Assembly (NCBI RefSeq): GCF_016892765.1
Contig: NZ_JAFEMD010000038.1
Span: 1-53,409, forward strand
Length of the DNA stretch: 53,409 bases
Source of the DNA: Microvirga arvi
Lineage (GTDB): Bacteria > Pseudomonadota > Alphaproteobacteria > Rhizobiales > Beijerinckiaceae
Reading direction: 5' to 3'
Both the position numbers and the translations under genes were made by a program. Shown piece by piece: positions 53,045-53,409 of the stretch. The notes below the pieces were generated by a model that saw only the letters and a list, made by a program, of their open reading frames with translations, was not told where the DNA came from and did no database searches. The stretch's first letter is position 1. The number at the start of each line of letters is the position of its first letter.

Positions 53045-53409
53045 ATGGGACCCAAGCCGACGCTGCCGAGTTCCAGCGATCTCTACCGCAGCCGCCTCGA
53101 CCAGATCCTCGATCCCCGCCACGCGTTGTTCCGCCTGGCTGTTTTGATCGACTGGGATCGCTTCGATGAGGAGTTCGGCCGCTTCTATCGTCCGCTCGGA
53201 CGACCCGCGAAGCCGACGCGCCTCATGGTCGGGCTGTCGTATCTCCAGCATACCTTCAACCTGTCCGATGAGGCGGTGGTGCAGCGCTGGATCGAGAATC
53301 CGTATTACCAGTGGTTCTGTGGCTGCGAGTACTTCCAGCATGAGCTGCCGTGTGATCCCAGCTCGCTGACGCGCTGGCGCAAGCGGCTCGGACCCGAGGG
53401 ACTGGAGAA
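53045..53409 (+). mobile_element. IS5-type transposase, 5' part (runs off the window)
   Basis: An open reading frame starts at ATG 53045 and continues to the edge without a stop. It has N-terminal transposase wording: HALFRLAVLIDWDRFDEEFG, RPAKPTRLMVGLSYLQHTFN, LSDEAVVQRWIENPYYQWFC, then CDPSSLTRWRKRLG. This is the InsH-type N-terminal domain of IS5-family elements. The DDE catalytic residues lie outside the window. I could not fix the left terminal repeat. 52910-53044 shows no gene. Confidence 0.88.

Noticed and set aside
1..53409. CRISPR array, rRNA genes, prophage or toxin-antitoxin pair
   Set aside because: No regular direct repeats with spacers, no rRNA wording, no phage structural genes and no recognisable toxin-antitoxin gene pair were found by reading both strands.

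Overview
The window is high-GC DNA from a member of the alphaproteobacterial order Hyphomicrobiales. A Methylobacteriaceae/Microvirga-like genome fits best. I judge this from codon use, a RibBX-type enzyme, a ThuA sugar operon, and families of intergenic palindromes (GCATCGGACC..., GTCATCCCGG..., CCTCCTGAGGAGG...) that are common in this order. Genus is an inference, not shown by the sequence. There is no rRNA and I found no CRISPR array. Two tRNAs (Pro-CGG, Gln-TTG) lie near 13.1-13.4 kb.

1-13 kb is mostly single housekeeping or hypothetical genes separated by palindromic repeats and terminators: chorismate synthase (aroC), a riboflavin-pathway protein with an N-terminal helix-turn-helix, a histone-deacetylase-family amidohydrolase, an L,D-transpeptidase lipoprotein, a patatin-like lipase next to a MarR regulator, a remnant of an M48 peptidase joined to a DUF1499 membrane protein, an MBL-fold hydrolase, the biotin transporter bioY, a general-stress-like glycine-rich protein, a DoxX protein, and several small hypothetical proteins. 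13.6-16.8 kb is one large hybrid histidine kinase.

16.8-26 kb is a sugar uptake and oxidation locus. Seven genes on the minus strand (binding protein, two permeases, ATPase, isomerase/epimerase-family protein, Gfo/Idh/MocA dehydrogenase, ThuA) form a probable operon. It diverges from a LacI-family regulator and a second Gfo/Idh/MocA dehydrogenase. A perfect 14-bp palindrome lies between the two units. The gene set suggests import of a glycoside or disaccharide followed by 3-keto-sugar chemistry.

26-53 kb is a cell-surface polysaccharide region: phosphohexomutase, nucleotide-sugar dehydrogenase, rfbB/rfbC/rfbA, many glycosyltransferases (GT2 single and tandem, one GT61 with N-terminal repeats), two unrelated membrane sulfatase-fold transferases, a diacylglycerol kinase, and sugar methyltransferases. 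A compact 3-gene set (FdtA-like ketoisomerase, DegT-type aminotransferase, LpxA-like acyltransferase) predicts a dTDP-3-acylamino-3,6-dideoxyhexose. A small membrane protein, a kinase-like/methyltransferase fusion and a membrane sulfatase-like protein form a second conserved-looking cassette. The housekeeping gene pgsA sits inside the region in opposite orientation. The right edge enters a truncated IS5-type transposase next to an AT-richer methyltransferase gene, which suggests recent exchange at that end.
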